The notes beneath the pieces were generated by a model. That model ran no database searches. It was given only the letters and a program-made list of their open reading frames with translations, and had not been told where the DNA came from. Shown here in pieces: positions 6,320 through 8,045 of a stretch of DNA of 8,045 nucleotides; position 1 is the stretch's first letter, and every line of letters starts with the position of its first letter. The translations under genes and the position numbers were made by a program. Source of the DNA: Rhodothermia bacterium (lineage in GTDB: Bacteria > Bacteroidota > Rhodothermia > Rhodothermales > JABDKH01); contig JAUIJQ010000122.1 in assembly GCA_030431165.1 (NCBI GenBank), positions 1-8,045 on the forward strand, in the 5' to 3' direction.

Positions 6320-6403
6320 GCCCGGGTGGCGGAATTGGTAGACGCTACGGTCTCAAACACCGTTGACAGCGATGTCGTGTGGGTTCGAGTCCCACCCCGG
6401 GTA
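6320..6403 (+). tRNA. tRNA-Leu (anticodon CAA)
   Basis: The full class II cloverleaf can be folded by eye. The acceptor stem is GCCCGGG with CCCGGGT (6320-6326 with 6396-6402, a G-U at the end). The D arm is GCG/CGC around GAATTGGTAGA. The anticodon stem is ACGGT/ACCGT around the loop CTCAAAC, which gives anticodon CAA for UUG codons. The long variable arm contains GACA/TGTC. The T arm is GTGGG/CCCAC around TTCGAGT, and the discriminator is A73 at 6403. The long variable arm and A73 both fit leucine. The next bases are CTA, not CCA, so the CCA end must be added by nucleotidyltransferase. Those CTA bases are the reverse complement of the M14 gene's TAG stop. Confidence 0.97.
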
Positions 6404-8045
6404 CTACTCCTCTTCCCCGTCGTCGCCAGGCCGCTCGGGCCAGCCGACGCGAAGATCGTTCCAGTGTAGTATCGTGTTGAGTACCAGGGCGTGACTACCC
6501 TGGGTGCTCCATCGGCGCACAGGACGAATCGCAAACAGTACCACGTGCCCTTGTCCTACCGGGACGTCGAGCACCGCGGGCTTTCCGGCGATAGCACTGG
6601 CGCCCGATAACATGCCGCTCATCCGAACATCTTTCTCAGCGAAGGAAAGTACTGTGCGCGGCACCTCCGCCCGCCACACCGCGTCTTTGTACCATGCCGG
6701 ATCACGATAGCTGTCGAGTTCGTCGTCAACATCGAACACCGGCCCGGCGCTGAAGTACGCGCCAAGTGAATCAGCGATGCCATAGACGATCGGCGAAAGC
6801 GAGTCACTGGGCACTGTGCGAACAACCGAACCGCGTGCCTGCAGATTCGCGGGCTCGTCGATGCTCACACGCCGCGTGATCGCCATGTCGATCGGAAAAG
6901 CTGAGGTTGATCCCTCGGTGATGAAGACGCCGCCCGATTCAATGAATTCCTTCAGCCGGGCAAGTCCGTCATAGCCCATGCCGCGCCGCACATCGTCGGT
7001 TTCGTCAATGTGCCCGAGGCTGGGATAGGCCCTGTCACTTCGCCATGGCACGGGTTCTCCCACCATACTGTTGCCCGCAACGAGCTGTTGGGGCGAGGCG
7101 AATGCGCGGGGCATGACCAGTACGTCGAATTCCGACAAGTCGTGCGTAGCGAGGTCCTGCTCTGACAGGTACGTATACGGAATGCCGATTTCGTCAAACG
7201 CGAAGTGCCACCAGCCGGCATCCTGTGGCGTGGCCACCCACGTGTGCACCAGACCGACGCGTGGGACCTCCACTGCATGCCGCGGGACCTCTGGTAGCGA
7301 AGCCGTTCGCTGAACGATCAGCCCAAGTGAGGCGGCCACGTCGTCGATCTCCCTCAGTGCGCCAGAGCCATTTGCGCGGCTGTCGATGATCAACGAGCCG
7401 GCAGGATACTCGAGTCCATTCGCGACAAACGTTTGCTCAGCAGCGTCCATGTCCACCGCGGCGAGCCGGAATCGAAAGACCGCGACCTCGTCATCAGTGG
7501 TGTTTGCCAGAACGTAGTACCGACCAGAACCGTCAACGCCTCCTTCAGGAGTAACATGCGCCGCAACACGACGCATTGGTGCTTCCAGAATTGTTGAGTC
7601 GGCAACACGGAATGCGCGAACCTGGTGCAGGTACGGCAAGGTCCATCCGGTGTCGTCGTACGGCGGACGTGCACCATCGGGAAAGTTCTGTTCGTCCAGG
7701 AGAACCTGGGCAAGCGTCCGGTACGGCTGGTCCATCCGAATTACAAAGTCGCCGGCGCCGGCACGCTGTACGTGTGCCGTGTCATCCCCCGCCGACCAGC
7801 TCACGTCAGCCGTTGCTTCGTGGATCTCAAGCCCCTGATCCAGTAGCAGGTTGACCAACTTTGCGGTAGCGAGTCGGCGCGTCTGCTCTTTTGGTATGAC
7901 CCACGCGAACGGCGCCTCTGTTCGCCCCTTTTCCAGCGAACGCGCCGACTTCAGGTAGAAGTTTGACAACGTCTCGCGTCGGTTGTCAGCGACGTAGTTA
8001 AGCGCCGTGAGCACGCCGGACTGCATATAGTTCGTGTTGTTTCGC
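6404..8045 (-). CDS. Secreted M14-type zinc carboxypeptidase-like protein (C-terminal part)
   Basis: The reading frame is open to the window edge, and an in-frame RNNTNY precedes the first ATG (8026), so this is a 5'-truncated gene and 8026 is not its start. About 546 residues are visible. The opening segment (RNNTNYMQSGVLTALNYVADNR...) resembles the region just after the catalytic domain in large (roughly 850-950 residue) secreted M14-family peptidases of Bacteroidota, Rhodothermota and Gemmatimonadota. The zinc ligands and catalytic Glu would lie upstream and are not seen. Counting from the Met at 8026, residues about 38-250 form a non-catalytic domain (AGDFVIRMDQPYRTLAQVLL, PYDDTGWTLPY). 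Residues about 256-522 resemble a class I glutamine amidotransferase/ThuA-like fold (VGLVHTW, FDVLVMPRAF, FIESGGVFIT, GQGHVVLFAIRP), with no obvious catalytic Cys. The C-terminus is acidic (GDDGEEE). The family call is by recognition; peptidase activity cannot be judged from this part. Confidence 0.75.
   Translation of the reverse strand, partial: RNNTNYMQSGVLTALNYVADNRRETLSNFYLKSARSLEKGRTEAPFAWVIPKEQTRRLATAKLVNLLLDQGLEIHEATADVSWSAGDDTAHVQRAGAGDFVIRMDQPYRTLAQVLLDEQNFPDGARPPYDDTGWTLPYLHQVRAFRVADSTILEAPMRRVAAHVTPEGGVDGSGRYYVLANTTDDEVAVFRFRLAAVDMDAAEQTFVANGLEYPAGSLIIDSRANGSGALREIDDVAASLGLIVQRTASLPEVPRHAVEVPRVGLVHTWVATPQDAGWWHFAFDEIGIPYTYLSEQDLATHDLSEFDVLVMPRAFASPQQLVAGNSMVGEPVPWRSDRAYPSLGHIDETDDVRRGMGYDGLARLKEFIESGGVFITEGSTSAFPIDMAITRRVSIDEPANLQARGSVVRTVPSDSLSPIVYGIADSLGAYFSAGPVFDVDDELDSYRDPAWYKDAVWRAEVPRTVLSFAEKDVRMSGMLSGASAIAGKPAVLDVPVGQGHVVLFAIRPVRRWSTQGSHALVLNTILHWNDLRVGWPERPGDDGEEE

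Noticed and set aside
6320..6403. tRNA-Leu as an attachment site of an integrated element
   Set aside because: No integrase, no direct repeat of the tRNA 3' end elsewhere in the window, and neighbouring genes look like ordinary chromosomal genes.

Overview
The window is a moderately GC-rich stretch of bacterial chromosome. Every protein gene reads on the minus strand, and one tRNA gene reads on the plus strand. Lipoprotein and beta-barrel signals point to a Gram-negative (diderm) organism. The large secreted M14 peptidase type and the small barrel protein fit the Rhodothermota/Bacteroidota/Gemmatimonadota neighbourhood, but that placement is inference and no marker gene settles it. No mobile element, CRISPR array or rRNA was seen.

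Layout in transcription order, from high to low coordinates. (1) 8045-6404: the C-terminal part of a large secreted M14-type zinc carboxypeptidase-like protein, cut by the window edge. (2) 6320-6403, plus strand: a class II tRNA-Leu(CAA) with its own sigma70-like promoter; its 3' end directly abuts the stop codon of the M14 gene. (3) 6116-5646: a small outer-membrane beta-barrel-like protein. It overlaps the proposed GTG start of (4) 5653-4277, an exported M24-family (Xaa-Pro aminopeptidase-like) metallopeptidase. (5) 4276-4035: an intergenic region holding a convincing Pho box (6-bp direct repeats, 11-bp period) fused to a sigma70-like promoter. (6) 4034 to 1: a phosphate-acquisition operon of an OprP/OprO-like porin, the PstS lipoprotein, a PhoU-like protein with an extra C-terminal domain, PstC, and the N-terminus of PstA, which runs off the window.

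The operon covers phosphate uptake across both membranes: porin (outer membrane), PstS (periplasmic capture), PstC/PstA (inner-membrane channel) and PhoU (signalling to the histidine kinase/ABC transporter). pstB is not seen and would be expected beyond position 1.

The most unusual item is the PhoU protein. Two complete PhoU repeats are followed by a domain that looks like a low-molecular-weight protein tyrosine phosphatase / thioredoxin-coupled arsenate reductase fold. The catalytic Cys and Arg of its phosphate-binding loop are replaced, so it appears to be a pseudo-enzyme built into the phosphate sensor complex.
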